Source: Larimichthys crocea
Taxonomy: Eukaryota > Chordata > Actinopteri > Sciaenidae
NCBI RefSeq assembly: GCF_000972845.2
Contig: NC_040028.1
Location: 11,912,038 to 11,976,037 of the forward strand
DNA: 64,000 bases
Reading direction: 5' to 3'
Within the stretch, counting starts at the first letter, position 1, and each line of letters opens with the position of its first letter. The translations under genes were made by a program, and so were the position numbers. Below the pieces are notes generated by a model, which did not search any database, was not told the origin of the DNA, and was given only the letters and a program-made list of their open reading frames with translations. Below, one piece after another: positions 49,114 to 59,760 of the stretch.

Positions 49114-49575
49114 AAACCTCTGGCTTTCTAAATGCAATGATCCTGGATGCACATTTACCAAGACTTTGAGCTTAACAACACATTGGTGTAACTTTGCCAA
49201 GTAAGTACACGGTCTTGATATGGTGTTTGACAGAGGTAAGGGGATTTTGCTCAGCACAAACACATCATTTTGTGGAATTTTAGATTTAATACCTGTATCT
49301 CTCACATAAAATGTCAGCAGTTAACCTAATTCCCAATGACAGAAGCTAACCGAGAAGGTGTTCACACTTGAGTAAAAATTCTGGCCCAAAGTAGAAATTT
49401 AACAGTCAATGGGTCCAAAATGTCTCGCGACCGAAGCGTGCTACGCTGTTTCCCTCCCCCGACACAAAGCCAGAACAAATGTCATGAAAAACCAAAATGA
49501 CCATTTCTCTTGGCAATGTCCCTTACTATTCTGGAACCGATTTTGTGACAAAACCCAAAAAAAAGAAAAAACGGA

Positions 49576-49648
49576 GGCTGTTAGCTCAGTTGGTCAGAGC
49601 GTGGTGCTAATAACGCCAAGGTCATGGGTTCAATCCCCATACTGGCCA
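49576..49648 (+). pseudogene. tRNA-Ile type A, acceptor-stem deletion
   Basis: The 5' acceptor reads GGCTGT (one base short, one changed). The anticodon AAT and T arm are intact. Confidence 0.6.
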
Positions 49649-49842
49649 AAAGTAGCAATTTAACAAGTCAATGGGTCTAAAATGTCTTGCGACCAAAGCG
49701 TGTTACGCTGTTCCCCTCCCCCGACACAAAGCGGGAACAAATGTCATGAAAAATCCAAAATGGGACCATTTCTCTTGGCAATGTCCCTTACTAATTCTGG
49801 AACTGATTTTGTGACATAACCCAAAAAAAGAAGAAAAACGGA

Positions 49843-49912
49843 GGCCGGTTAGCTCAGTTGGTCAGAGCGTGGTGTTAATAACGCCAAAGCTGTTCAATCC
49901 CCATACTGGCCG
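49843..49912 (+). pseudogene. tRNA-Ile type A, extra copy with variable-loop deletion
   Basis: This is the extra Ile-A of a longer unit. C32 is T (GTTAATAA loop), and the stretch between anticodon and T arm is broken (caaagctgttcaatcc). The discriminator region reads CCG. Confidence 0.65.
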
Positions 49913-50383
49913 AAAGTAGTAATTTAACAAGTCAATGGGTCTAAAATGTCTTGCGACCAAAGCGTGCTACGCTGTTCCCCTCCCCCGACACAAAGCGGGA
50001 ACAAATGTCATGAAAAATCCAAAATGGGACCATTTCTCTTGGCAATGTCACTGACTAATTCTGGAACCGATTTGTGACATAACCCAAAAAAAAGAAAAAA
50101 AGGAGGCAGGTTAGCTCAGCTGTAAGTAAGTACACGGTGTTTGACAGAGTTAAGGGGATTTTGCTCAGCACAGACACATCATTTTGGGGAATTTGAGATT
50201 TAATACCTGTATCTCTCACATAAAATGTGAGCAGTTAACCTAATCCCCCTCACAGAAGCTAACCGACAAGGTGGTCACACTTGAGTAAAATTCAAAATGG
50301 GTCCTTTGCTGTCGGTGCTTTGAATCCCAATACTGTCCCTGATTAATTGTGGAAAAGATTTTGTGGCAAATTCCCCAAAAACA

Positions 50384-50457
50384 GGCCGGTTAGCTCAGCT
50401 GGTTAGAGCGTGGTGCTAATAACGCCAAGGTCATGGGTTCAACCCCCATACTGGCCA
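50384..50457 (+). tRNA. tRNA-Ile-AAT: tRNA-Ile(AAU), type B
   Basis: Full 74-nt cloverleaf, anticodon AAT, A box TTAGCTCAGCTGG and B box GGTTCAACCCC. Identical to the copies at 52015 and 57281. Confidence 0.92.
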
Positions 50458-50646
50458 AAAGTAGAAATTTAACACTCAATGGGTCCAAAATGTCATGCGA
50501 CCCAAGCGTGCTACGCTGTTTCCCTCCCCCGACACAAAGCCAGAACAAATGTCATGAAAATCCAAATGGGACCATTTCTCTTGGCAATGTCCCTTACTAT
50601 TCTGGAACCGATTTTGTGACTAACACAAAAAAAGAAGAAAAACGGA

Positions 50647-50718
50647 GGCCGGTTAGCTCAGTTGGTCAGAGCGTGGTGCTAATAACGCCAAGGTCATGGG
50701 TTCAATCCCATACTGGCA
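50647..50718 (+). pseudogene. tRNA-Ile type A, 3' deletions
   Basis: Intact up to the T loop, then one C is lost in the T stem and one in the acceptor (ggca). The errors lie in homopolymer runs, so sequencing error is likely. Confidence 0.6.
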
Positions 50719-50929
50719 ACAGCAGCAATCTAACAATTCCATGGGACTACAATGTCTTGCTTTCACTTCTCTGCGACCGAAGCGTGCTAGCCATTTCCCT
50801 TCCCCTGATGCTAAGCTGGAAAGTGCGACACCTCTCTAGGTGAATTAATTGTTCCCTGGAAGTTCATTCTAGAACACATTTTGTCAGAAAAATTGAGTCG
50901 TGAAATTAGGAAAAGGATATCAACTGTGT

Positions 50930-51002
50930 GACCATGTGGCCTAATGGACAAGGCGTCTGACTTCGGATCAGAAGATTGAGGGTTCGAGTCCCTTCGTGGT
51001 TG
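50930..51002 (+). tRNA. tRNA-Arg-TCG: tRNA-Arg(UCG)
   Basis: 73 nt. The D stem is GCCT/AGGC, the anticodon stem TCTGA/TCAGA with TCG, the T loop TTCGAGT and the discriminator G. The acceptor GACCATG/CGTGGTT has a G1-U72 wobble. It decodes arginine CGA/CGG codons. Confidence 0.92.
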
Positions 51003-51467
51003 AAATCTCTGGCTTTCTAACTGCAATGATCCTGGATGCACATTTACCAGGACTTGAGCTTAAAACACATTGGTGTAACTTTGCCAGTAAGTACACGGTT
51101 CTTGATATGGTGTTTGACAGATGTAAGGGGATTTTGCTCAGCACAAACACATCATTTTGTGGAATTTGAGATTTAATACCTATATCTCTCACATGAAATG
51201 TCAGCAGTTAACCTAATTCCCAATGACAGAAGCTAACCGAGAAGGTGTTCACACTTGAGTAAAAATTCTGGCCCAAAGTAGAAATTTAACAGTCAATGGG
51301 TCCAAAATGTCTTGCGACCGAAGCGTGCTACGCTGTTTCCCTCCCCCGACACAAAGCCAGAACAAATGTCATGAAAAATCCAAAATGGGACCATTTCTCT
51401 TGGCAATGTCCCTTACTAATTCTGGAACCGATTTTGTGACATAACCCAAAAAAAGAAGAAAAACGGA

Positions 51468-51541
51468 GGCCGGTTAGCTCAGTTGGTCAGAGCGTGGTGC
51501 TAATAACGCCAAGGTCATGGGTTCAATCCCCATACTGGCCA
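51468..51541 (+). tRNA. tRNA-Ile-AAT: tRNA-Ile(AAU), type A
   Basis: Full 74-nt cloverleaf, identical to 47134 and 55972. Confidence 0.92.
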
Positions 51542-52014
51542 AAAGTAGCAATTTAACAAGTCAATGGGTCTAAAATGTCTTGCGACCAAAGCGTGCTACG
51601 CTGTTCCCCTCCCCCGACACAAAGCGGGAACAAATGTCATGAAAAATCCAAAATGGGACCATTTCTCTTGGCAATGTCACTGACTAATTCTGGAACCGAT
51701 GTTGTGACATAACCCAAAAAAAGGAGAAAAAGGGGGCAGGTTAGCTCCGCGTAAGTAAGTACACGGTGTTTGACAGAGTTAAGGGGATTTTGCTCAGCAC
51801 AGACACATCATTTTGGGGAATTTGAGATTTAATACCTGTATCTCTCACATAAAATGTGAGCAGTTAACCTAATCCCCATTCACAGAAGCTAACCGACAAG
51901 GTGGTCACACTTGAGTAAAAATTCAAAATGGGTCCTTTGCTGTCGGTGCTTTGAATCCCAATACTGTCCCTGATTAATTGTGGAAAAGATTTTGTGGCAA
52001 ATTCCCCAAAAACA

Positions 52015-52088
52015 GGCCGGTTAGCTCAGCTGGTTAGAGCGTGGTGCTAATAACGCCAAGGTCATGGGTTCAACCCCCATACTGGCCA
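52015..52088 (+). tRNA. tRNA-Ile-AAT: tRNA-Ile(AAU), type B
   Basis: Full 74-nt cloverleaf, identical to 50384. Confidence 0.92.
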
Positions 52089-52281
52089 AAAGTAGAAATT
52101 TAACACTCAATGGGTCCAAAATGTCATGCGACCCAAGCGTGCTACGCTGTTTCCCTCCCCCGACACAAAGCCAGAACAAATGTCATGAAAAATCCAAAAT
52201 GGGACCATTTCTCTTGGCAATGTCCCTTACTAATTCTGGAACCGATTTTGTGACATAACCCAAAAAAAGAAGAAAAACGGA

Positions 52282-52356
52282 GGCCGGTTAGCTCAGCTGG
52301 TCAGAGCGTGGTGCTAATAACGCCAAGGTCATGGGTTTCAATCCCCATACTGGCCA
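52282..52356 (+). tRNA. tRNA-Ile-AAT: tRNA-Ile(AAU), A/B hybrid D-loop, T-loop insertion
   Basis: 75 nt. The D loop is CAGCTGGTCAG, mixing B (GCTGG) and A (TCAG) features. One extra T in the T arm (gggtttcaatcc) lies in a T run. The anticodon is AAT. Confidence 0.65.
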
Positions 52357-52569
52357 ACAGCAGCAATCTAAACTTCCATGGGACTACAATGTCTTGCTTT
52401 CACTTTCTGTCGACCGAAGCGTGCTAAGCCATTTCCCTTCCCCTGATGCTAAAGCTGGAAAGTGAGCACACCTCTTCTAGGTAATTAATTGTTCCCTGGA
52501 AGTTCATTCTAGAACACCATTTGTCAGGAAAAATTGAGTCGTGAAATTAAGAAAAGATATCAACTGTGT

Positions 52570-52643
52570 GACCATGTGGGCCTAATGGACAAGGGGTCTG
52601 ACTTCGGATCAGAAGATTGAGGGTTCGAGTCCCTTCGTGGTTG
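52570..52643 (+). tRNA. tRNA-Arg-TCG: tRNA-Arg(UCG), C25G variant with 1-nt insertion
   Basis: Shares C25G with 49041, with one extra G in the 5' D stem (tgtgggcct). The extra G may be a homopolymer error. Confidence 0.6.
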
Positions 52644-53110
52644 AAACCTCTGGCTTTCTAAATGCAATGATCCTGGATGCACATTTACCAAGACTTTGAG
52701 CTTAACAACACATTGGTGTAACTTTGCCAAGTAAGTACACGGGTCTTGATATGGTGTTTGACAGAGGTAAGGGGATTTTGCTCAGCACAAACACATCATT
52801 TTGTGGAATTTGAGATTTAATACCTATATCTCTCACATGAAATGTCAGCAGTATAACTAATCCCAATGACCGAAGCTAACCGAGAAGGTGTTCACACCTG
52901 AGTAAAAAATTCTGGCCCAAAGTAGAAATTTAACAGTCAATGGGTCCAAAATGTCTTGCGACCGAAGCGTGCTACGCTGTTTCCCTCCCCCGACACAAAG
53001 CCAGAACAAATGTCATGAAAAATCCAAAATGGGACATTTCTCTTGGCAATGTCCCTTACTAATTCTGGAACCGATTTTGTGACATAACCCAAAAAAAGAA
53101 GAAAAACGGA

Positions 53111-53184
53111 GGCCGGTTAGCTCAGTTGGTCAGAGCGTGGTGTTAATAACGCCAAGGTCATGGGTTCAATCCCCATACTGGCCA
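53111..53184 (+). tRNA. tRNA-Ile-AAT: tRNA-Ile(AAU), type A, C32T
   Basis: 74 nt, all arms intact. The anticodon loop is TTAATAA (C32 to T), a change shared with 49843, so it was inherited through array amplification. Confidence 0.85.
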
Positions 53185-53654
53185 AAAGTAGTAATTTAAC
53201 AAGTCAATGGGTCTAAAATGTCTTGCGACCAAAGCGTGCTACGCTGTTCCCCTCCCCCGACACAAAGCGGGAACAAATGTCTTGAAAAATCCAAAATGGG
53301 ACCATTTCTCTTGGCAATGTCACTGACTAATTCTGGAACCGATGTTGTGACATAACCCAAAAAAAGAAGAAAAAAGGAGGCAGGTTAGCTAGCTGTAATA
53401 AGTACACGGTGTTGACGAAGTTGGGGATTTTGCTCAGCCACAGACACATCATTTTGGGGAATTTGAGATTTATACCTGTATCTCTCACATAAAATGTGAG
53501 CAGTTAACCTAATCCCCCTCACAGAAAGCTAACCGACAAGGTGGTCACACTTGAGTAAAAATTCAAAATGGGTCCTTTGCTGTCGGTGCTTTGAATCCCA
53601 ATACTGTCCCTGATTAATTGTGGAAAAGATTTTGTGGCAAATTCCCCAAAAACA

Positions 53655-53727
53655 GGCCGGTTAGCTCAGCTGGTTAGAGCGTGGTGCTAATAACGCCAAG
53701 GTCATGGGTTCAACCCCATACTGGCCA
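53655..53727 (+). tRNA. tRNA-Ile-AAT: tRNA-Ile(AAU), type B, T-stem 1-nt deletion
   Basis: 73 nt. One C is missing in the CCCCC run of the T loop and stem, likely a homopolymer error. The rest is intact. Confidence 0.7.
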
Positions 53728-53914
53728 AAAGTAGAAATTAACATCAATGGGTCCAAAAATGTCATGCGACCCAAGCGTGCTACACTGTTCCCTCCCCGAC
53801 ACAAAGCAGCACACAAATGTCATGAAATCAAAATGGGACTATTTCTCTTGGCAATGTCCCTTACTAATTCTGGAACCGATTTTGTGACATAACCCAAAAA
53901 AGAAGAGAAACGGA

Positions 53915-53987
53915 GGCCGGTTAGCTCAGTGGTCAGAGCGTGGTTGCTAATAACGCAAGGTCATGGGTTCAATCCCCATACTGGCCA
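53915..53987 (+). pseudogene. tRNA-Ile type A, three indels
   Basis: A D-loop T deletion, a T insertion in the anticodon stem (tggttgct) and a C deletion (aacgcaagg). Confidence 0.6.
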
Positions 53988-54201
53988 ACAGTAGCAATCT
54001 AACAATTCCATGGGACTACAATGTCTTGCTTTCACTTCTCTGCGACCGAAGCGTGCTAAGCCATTTTCCCTTCCCTGATGCTAAGCTGGAAAGTGAGCAC
54101 ACCTCTCTAGGTGAATTAATTGTTCCCTGGAAGTTCATTTCTAGAACACATTTTGTCAGAAAAATTGAGACGTAAAATTAAGAAAAGGATATCAACTGTG
54201 T

Positions 54202-54273
54202 GACCATGTGGCCTAATGGACAAGGCGTCTGACTTCGGATCAGAAGATTGAGGGTTCGAGTCCCTTCGTGGTG
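54202..54273 (+). pseudogene. tRNA-Arg(UCG), acceptor deletion
   Basis: Intact up to the 3' acceptor strand, where one T is missing (cgtggtg), leaving the terminal pair open. Downstream spacer sequence is indel-rich here. Confidence 0.55.
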
Positions 54274-54745
54274 AACATCTCTGGCTTTTTAAGTGCCAAT
54301 GATCCTGGATGCACATTTACCAGGACTTTGAGCTTAACAACACATTGGTGTAACTTTGCCAAGTAAAGTACATGGTTCTTGATATGGTTGTTGACCAGAG
54401 GTAAGGGGAATTTTCGCTCAGCACAAACATCATCATTTTGTGGAATTTTAGTTTTAATACCGTTCTCTCACATGAAATTTCAGCAGTACCTAATTCCCAA
54501 TGACAGAAGCTAACCGAGAAGGAGTTCACACTTGAGTAAAAATTCTGGCCCAAAGTAGAAATTTAACAGTCAATGGGTCCAAAATGTCTTGCGACCGAAG
54601 CGTGCTACGCTGTTTCCCTCCCCCGACACAAAGCCAGAACAAATGTCATGAAAAATCCAAAATGGGGACCTTCTTCTCTGGCAATGTCCCTTACTAATTC
54701 TGGAACCGTTTTGTGACATAACCCAAAAAAAGGAAGAAAAACGGA

Positions 54746-54824
54746 GGCCGGTTAGCTCAGTTGTCAGCCGCGTTGGTGCTAAATAAAACGCCAGGTCATG
54801 GGTTCAATCTCCCCATAGTGGCCC
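54746..54824 (+). pseudogene. tRNA-Ile type A, heavily degenerate
   Basis: Indels in the D loop, anticodon arm (gctaaataaaacgcc) and T arm. It lies in the most error-rich part of the array. Confidence 0.65.
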
Positions 54825-55125
54825 AAAAAAGTTAGAATTTAACACGTTCAATGGGCCTAAAAAGTCTTGCGACCAAGGTGCTTACGCTGTCCCCTCACCG
54901 ACACAAAGCGGGTACCAATGTCTGAAAGTCCCAAAATGGGACCATTTCTCTTGCATGTCACTACTATTCTGAGAACCGATGTTGTGACATAACACCTCCC
55001 CCGACACAAAGCCAGAACAAATGTCATGAACAAATCCAAAAAGGACATTTCTCTTGGCAATGTCCCTTACTAATTCTGGAACCGATTTTGTGACATAACC
55101 CAAAAAAAAAGAAAGCAAAAACGGA

Positions 55126-55200
55126 GGCCGGTTAGCTCAGTTGGTCAGCGCTGGTTGCTAATAACGCCAAGGTCATGGGTTCAATCACCCATACTGGCCA
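55126..55200 (+). pseudogene. tRNA-Ile type A, extra degenerate copy
   Basis: An extra Ile-A in a 2.04-kb unit. The D stem to anticodon stem reads 'cagcgctggttgct', and the T stem has an inserted A (aatcaccc). Confidence 0.6.
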
Positions 55201-55690
55201 AAAGTAGCAATCTAACACAAGTCCATGGGTCTAAAAGGTCTTGCGACAAAGCGTGCTACGCTGTTCCCCTCCCCGACCACAAAGTGCGGAACAAATGTCA
55301 TGAAAAAATCCAAAAAATGGGCACCATTTCTCTGGCAATGTCACGACTAATTCTGAACCGATGTTGTGACATAACCCAAAAAAAACGAAGAAAAAAAGGA
55401 GGCAGGTTCGTCAGCTGTAAGTAAGTACACGGTTGTTTGACAGAGAGTTAAGGGGATTTGCTTCAGCACAGACACATCATTTTGGGGAATTTGAGATTTA
55501 ATACCTGTATCTCTCACATAAAATGTGAGCAGTTAACCTAATCCCCATTCACAGAAGCTAACCGACAAGTGGTCACCCTTGAGTAAAAATTCAAAATGGG
55601 TCCTTTGCTGTCGGTTTGCTTTGAATCCCTAATACTGTTCCTGATTAATTGTGGAAAAGATTTGCCTGGCCCAAATCTCCCCAAAAACAG

Positions 55691-55768
55691 GGCCGTTAGC
55701 CCAGCGCGTAGAGCGTGGCTGCTATATAACGACCAAGCGTCATGGGTTCAACCCCCATACTGGGCCCA
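55691..55768 (+). pseudogene. tRNA-Ile type B, heavily degenerate
   Basis: The A box is disrupted (agcccagcgcg), the anticodon loop is changed (gctatataac), and there are extra bases in the variable loop and acceptor. Confidence 0.65.
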
Positions 55769-55971
55769 AACGTAGAAATTAACCACTCAATAACAGTCAA
55801 TGGGTCCAAAATGTCATGCAACCCAAGCGTGCTACACTGTTTCCCTCCCCCGACACAAAGCCAGAACAAATGTCATGAAAAATCCAAAATGGGACCATTT
55901 CTCTTGGCAATGTCCCTTACTAATTCTGGAACCGATTTTGTGACATAACCCAAAAAAAGAAGAAAAACGGA

Positions 55972-56045
55972 GGCCGGTTAGCTCAGTTGGTCAGAGCGTG
56001 GTGCTAATAACGCCAAGGTCATGGGTTCAATCCCCATACTGGCCA
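55972..56045 (+). tRNA. tRNA-Ile-AAT: tRNA-Ile(AAU), type A
   Basis: Full 74-nt cloverleaf. The nearest TTTT on the + strand is at 56209, about 160 nt downstream. Confidence 0.92.
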
Positions 56046-56259
56046 ACAGTAGCAATCTAACAATTCCATGGGACTACAATGTCTTGCTTTCACTTCTCTG
56101 CGACCGAAGCGTGCTAAGCCATTTCCCTTCCCCTGATGCTAAGCTGGAAAGTGAGCACACCTCTCTAGGTGAATTAATTGTTCCCTGGAAGTTCATTTCT
56201 AGAACACATTTTGTCAGAAAAATTGAGTCGTGAAATTAAGAAAAGAATATCAACTGTGT

Positions 56260-56332
56260 GACCATGTGGCCTAATGGACAAGGCGTCTGACTTCGGATCA
56301 GAAGATTGAGGGTTCGAGTCCCTTCGTGGTTG
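56260..56332 (+). tRNA. tRNA-Arg-TCG: tRNA-Arg(UCG)
   Basis: Full 73-nt cloverleaf, identical to 50930 and 57834. A 25-bp spacer piece downstream (about 56393-56440) is locally duplicated. Confidence 0.92.
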
Positions 56333-56823
56333 AAACCTCTGGCTTTCTAAGTGCAATGATCCTGGATGCACATTTACCAGGACTTTGAGCTTAACAACAC
56401 ATTGGTGTAACTGGCTACCAACACATTGGTGTAACTTTGCCAAGTAAGTACATGGTTCTTGATATGGTGTTTGACAGAGGTAAGGGGATTTTGCTCAGCA
56501 CAAACACATCATTTTGTGGAATTTTAGATTTAATACCTGTATCTTCTCACATGGAAATGTCAGCAGTTAACCTAATTCCCAATGACAGAGCTAACCGAGA
56601 AGGGTTCACACTTGAGTAAATTCTGGCCCAAAGTAGAAATTTAACAGTCAATGGGTCCAAAATGTCTTCGCGACCGAAGCGTGCTACGCTGTTTCCCTCC
56701 CCCGACACAAAGCCAGAACAAATGTCATGAAAAATCCAAAATGGGACCATTTCTCTTGGCAATGTTCCTTCTAATTCTGGAACCGATTTTGTGACATAAC
56801 CCAAAAAAAGAAGAAAAAACGGA

Positions 56824-56900
56824 GGCCGGTTTAGCTTCAGTTTGGTCAGAGCGTGGTGCTTTCAATAAGTCCAAGGCATGGGTTCAATCCCCATATGCCA
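56824..56900 (+). pseudogene. tRNA-Ile type A, heavily degenerate
   Basis: T insertions in the D arm, a scrambled anticodon loop (gctttcaataagtcc) and a shortened acceptor (atatgcca). Confidence 0.65.
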
Positions 56901-57280
56901 AAATGTCATGAAAAATCCCAAATATGGGACCATTTTCTTGGCAATGTCCACTGACTAATTCTGGAAACCGATGTTGTGACATAACAAAAAAGAAGAAAAA
57001 AGGAGGCAGGTTAGCTCAGCTGTAAGTAAGTACACGGTGTTTGACAGAGTTAAGGGGATTTTGCTTCGAAGAACAGACAATCATTTGGGGAATTTGAGAT
57101 TTAACCGTATCTCTACAAACAATGTAGAGTTAACCTAATCCCCATTCACAGAAGCTAACCGACAAGGTGGTCACACTTGAGTAAAAATTCAAAATGGGTC
57201 CTTTGCTGTCGGTGCTTTGAATCCCAATACTGTCCCTGATTAATTGTGGAAAAGATTTTGTGGCAAATTCCCCAAAAACA

Positions 57281-57354
57281 GGCCGGTTAGCTCAGCTGGT
57301 TAGAGCGTGGTGCTAATAACGCCAAGGTCATGGGTTCAACCCCCATACTGGCCA
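57281..57354 (+). tRNA. tRNA-Ile-AAT: tRNA-Ile(AAU), type B
   Basis: Full 74-nt cloverleaf, identical to 50384 and 52015. The first downstream TTTT is at 57511, about 157 nt away. Confidence 0.92.
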
Positions 57355-57546
57355 AAAGTAGAAATTTAACACTCAATGGGTCCAAAATGTCATGCGACCC
57401 AAGCGTGCTACGCTGTTTCCCTCCCCCGACACAAAGCAGCAACAAATGTCATGAAAATCCAAAATGGGACTATTTCTCTTGGCAATGTCCCTTACTAATT
57501 CTGGAACCGATTTTGTGACATAACCCAAAAAAAGAAGAAAAACGGA

Positions 57547-57619
57547 GGCCGGTTAGCTCAGTGGTCAGAGCGTGGTGCTAATAACGCCAAGGTCATGGGT
57601 TCAATCCCCATACTGGCCA
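57547..57619 (+). tRNA. tRNA-Ile-AAT: tRNA-Ile(AAU), type A, short D-loop
   Basis: 73 nt, one T missing in the D loop (cagtggtcag). D-loop length is variable in tRNAs, so this may still fold. The anticodon AAT and B box are intact. Confidence 0.75.
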
Positions 57620-57833
57620 ACAGCAGCAATCTAACAATTCCATGGGACTACAATGTCTTGCTTTCACTTCTCTGCGACCGAAGCGTGCTAAGCCATTTCC
57701 CTTCCCCTGATGCTAAGCTGGAAAGTGAGCACACCTCTCTAGGTGAATTAATTGTTCCCTGGAAGTTCATTTCTAGAACACATTTTGTCAGAAAAATTGA
57801 GACGTAAAATTAAGAAAAGGATATCAACTGTGT

Positions 57834-57906
57834 GACCATGTGGCCTAATGGACAAGGCGTCTGACTTCGGATCAGAAGATTGAGGGTTCGAGTCCCTTCG
57901 TGGTTG
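57834..57906 (+). tRNA. tRNA-Arg-TCG: tRNA-Arg(UCG)
   Basis: Full 73-nt cloverleaf with anticodon TCG. The first downstream TTTT is at 58026, about 120 nt away. It is the last Arg gene of the array. Confidence 0.92.
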
Positions 57907-58632
57907 AAATCTCTGGCTTTCTAAGTGCAATGATCCTGGATGCACATTTACCAGGACTTTGAGCTTAACAACACATTGGTGTAACTTTGCCAATAAGTAC
58001 ATGGTGTTTGACAGAGGTAAGGGGATTTTGCTCAGCACAAACACATCATTTTGTGGAATTTTAGATTTAATACCTGTATCTCTCACATGAAATGTCAGCA
58101 GTTAACCTAATTCCCAATGACAGAAGCTAACCGAGAAGGTGTTCACACTTGAGTAAAAATTCTGGCCCAAAGTAGAAATTTAACAGTCAATGGGTCCAAA
58201 ATGTCTGCGACGACCGCTGCTACGCTGTTTCCCTCCCCCGACACAAAGCCAGAACAAATGTCATGAAAAATCCAAAATGGGACCATTTCTCTTGGCAATG
58301 TCCCTTACTAATTCTGGAACCGATTTTGTGACATAACCCAAAAAAAGAAGAAAAAAGGAGGCAGGTTAGCTCAGCTGTAAGTAAGTACACGGTGTTTGAC
58401 AGAGTAGGGGATTTGCTCAGCACAGACACATCATTTTGGGAATTTGAGATTTAATACCTGTATCTCTCACATAAAATGTGACAGTTAACCTAATCCCATT
58501 CACAGAAGCTAACGAAAGGTGGTCACACTTGAGTAAAAATTTCAAAATGGGTCCTTTGCTGTCGGTGCTTTGAATTCCCATACTGTCCTGATTCTGTGGA
58601 AAAGATTTTGTGGCAAATTCCCCAAAAAAACA

Positions 58633-58704
58633 GGCCGGTTAGCTCAGCTGGTAGAGCGTGGTGCTAATAACGCCAGGTCATGGGTTCAACCCCCATACTG
58701 GCCC
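58633..58704 (+). pseudogene. tRNA-Ile type B, two 1-nt deletions
   Basis: One T missing in the D loop, one A in the variable region, and the discriminator reads C (ggccc). The anticodon is intact. This is the first of the short units. Confidence 0.55.
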
Positions 58705-59170
58705 AAAGTAGAAATTTAACAGTCAATGGGTCCAAAATGTCATGCGACCAAAGCGTGCTACACTGTTCCCCTCCCCGACACAAAGCGAGAACAAATGTCA
58801 TGAAAATCCAAATGGGACCATTTCTCTTGGCAATGTCACTGACTAATTCTGGAACCGATGTTGTGACATAACCCAAAAAAAGAAGAAAAAAGGAGGCAGG
58901 TTAGCTCAGCTGTAAGTAAGTACACGGTGTTTGACAGGTTAAGGGGATTTGCTCAGCACAGACACATCATTTTGGGGAATTTGAGATTTAATACCTGTAT
59001 CTCTCACATAAAATGTGAGCAGTAAACTAATCCCCATTCACAGAAGCTAACCGACAAGGTGGTCACACTTGAGTAAAAATTCAAATGGGTCCTTTGCTGT
59101 CGGTGCTTTGATCCCAATACTGTCCCTGATTAATTGTGGAAAAGATTTTGTGGCAAATTCCCCAAAAACA

Positions 59171-59242
59171 GGCGGTTAGCTCAGCTGGTAGAGCGTGGTG
59201 CTAATAACGCCAAGGTCATGGGTTCAACCCCCATACTGGCCA
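59171..59242 (+). pseudogene. tRNA-Ile type B, acceptor and D-loop deletions
   Basis: The acceptor 5' strand is GGCGGT (one C missing) and one T is missing in the D loop. The anticodon and T arm are intact. Confidence 0.55.
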
Positions 59243-59697
59243 AAAGTAGAAATTTAACAGTTAATGGGTCCAAAATGTCATGCGACCCAAGCGTGCTACA
59301 CTGTTTCCCTCCCCCGACACAAAGCAGAAAAATGTCATGAAAAGTCCAAAATGGGACCATTTCTCTGGCAATGTCATGACTAATTTTGGAACCAATTTGT
59401 GACATAACCCAAAAAAAGAAGAAAAAAGGAGGCAGGTTAGCTCAGCTGTAAGTAAGTACACAGTGTTTGACAGAGTTAAGGGGTTTTGCTCACCACAGAC
59501 ACATCATTTTGGGGATTGAGATTTAATACTGTATCTCTCACATAAAATGTGGCAGTGTAACCTAATCCCCCTTCACGAAGCTAACCGACAAGGTGGTCAC
59601 ACTTGAGAAAATTCAAAATGGGTCCTTTGCTGTGCTGCTTGATCCCAATCTGTCCTGATTAATTGTGGAAAAGATTTTGTGGCAATTCCCAAAAACA

Positions 59698-59760
59698 GGC
59701 CGGTTAGCTCAGCTGGTTAGAGGTGGTTAATAAACGCCCAAGGTCATGGTTCAACCCATA
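59698..59760 (+). pseudogene. tRNA-Ile type B, 3' truncated
   Basis: The anticodon arm is broken (ggtggttaataaacgcc). The T arm stops after 'ttcaaccca', joined directly to spacer sequence 'aatgggtcc', so the 3' acceptor strand is deleted. Confidence 0.75.

Larger units (their letters stand above)
47757..58168 (+). repeat. seven 3' tRNA-Ile scars after Arg genes
   Basis: After each complete Arg unit, 'gagtaaaaatt' runs straight into 'ctggccc' plus 'aaagtagaaattt', which is the 3' acceptor end and trailer of tRNA-Ile. Starts: 47757, 49381, 51268, 52912, 54545, 56623, 58162. In Ile-B units the same upstream sequence is followed by ~100 bp and a full tRNA gene, so here that segment has been deleted. 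Confidence 0.85.

Noticed and set aside
46921..59461. Many open frames of 60-136 codons on both strands
   Set aside because: They recur in step with the tRNA units (for example translations of A-box sequence as 'RLAQLVRA') and are by-products of the repeat, not genes.
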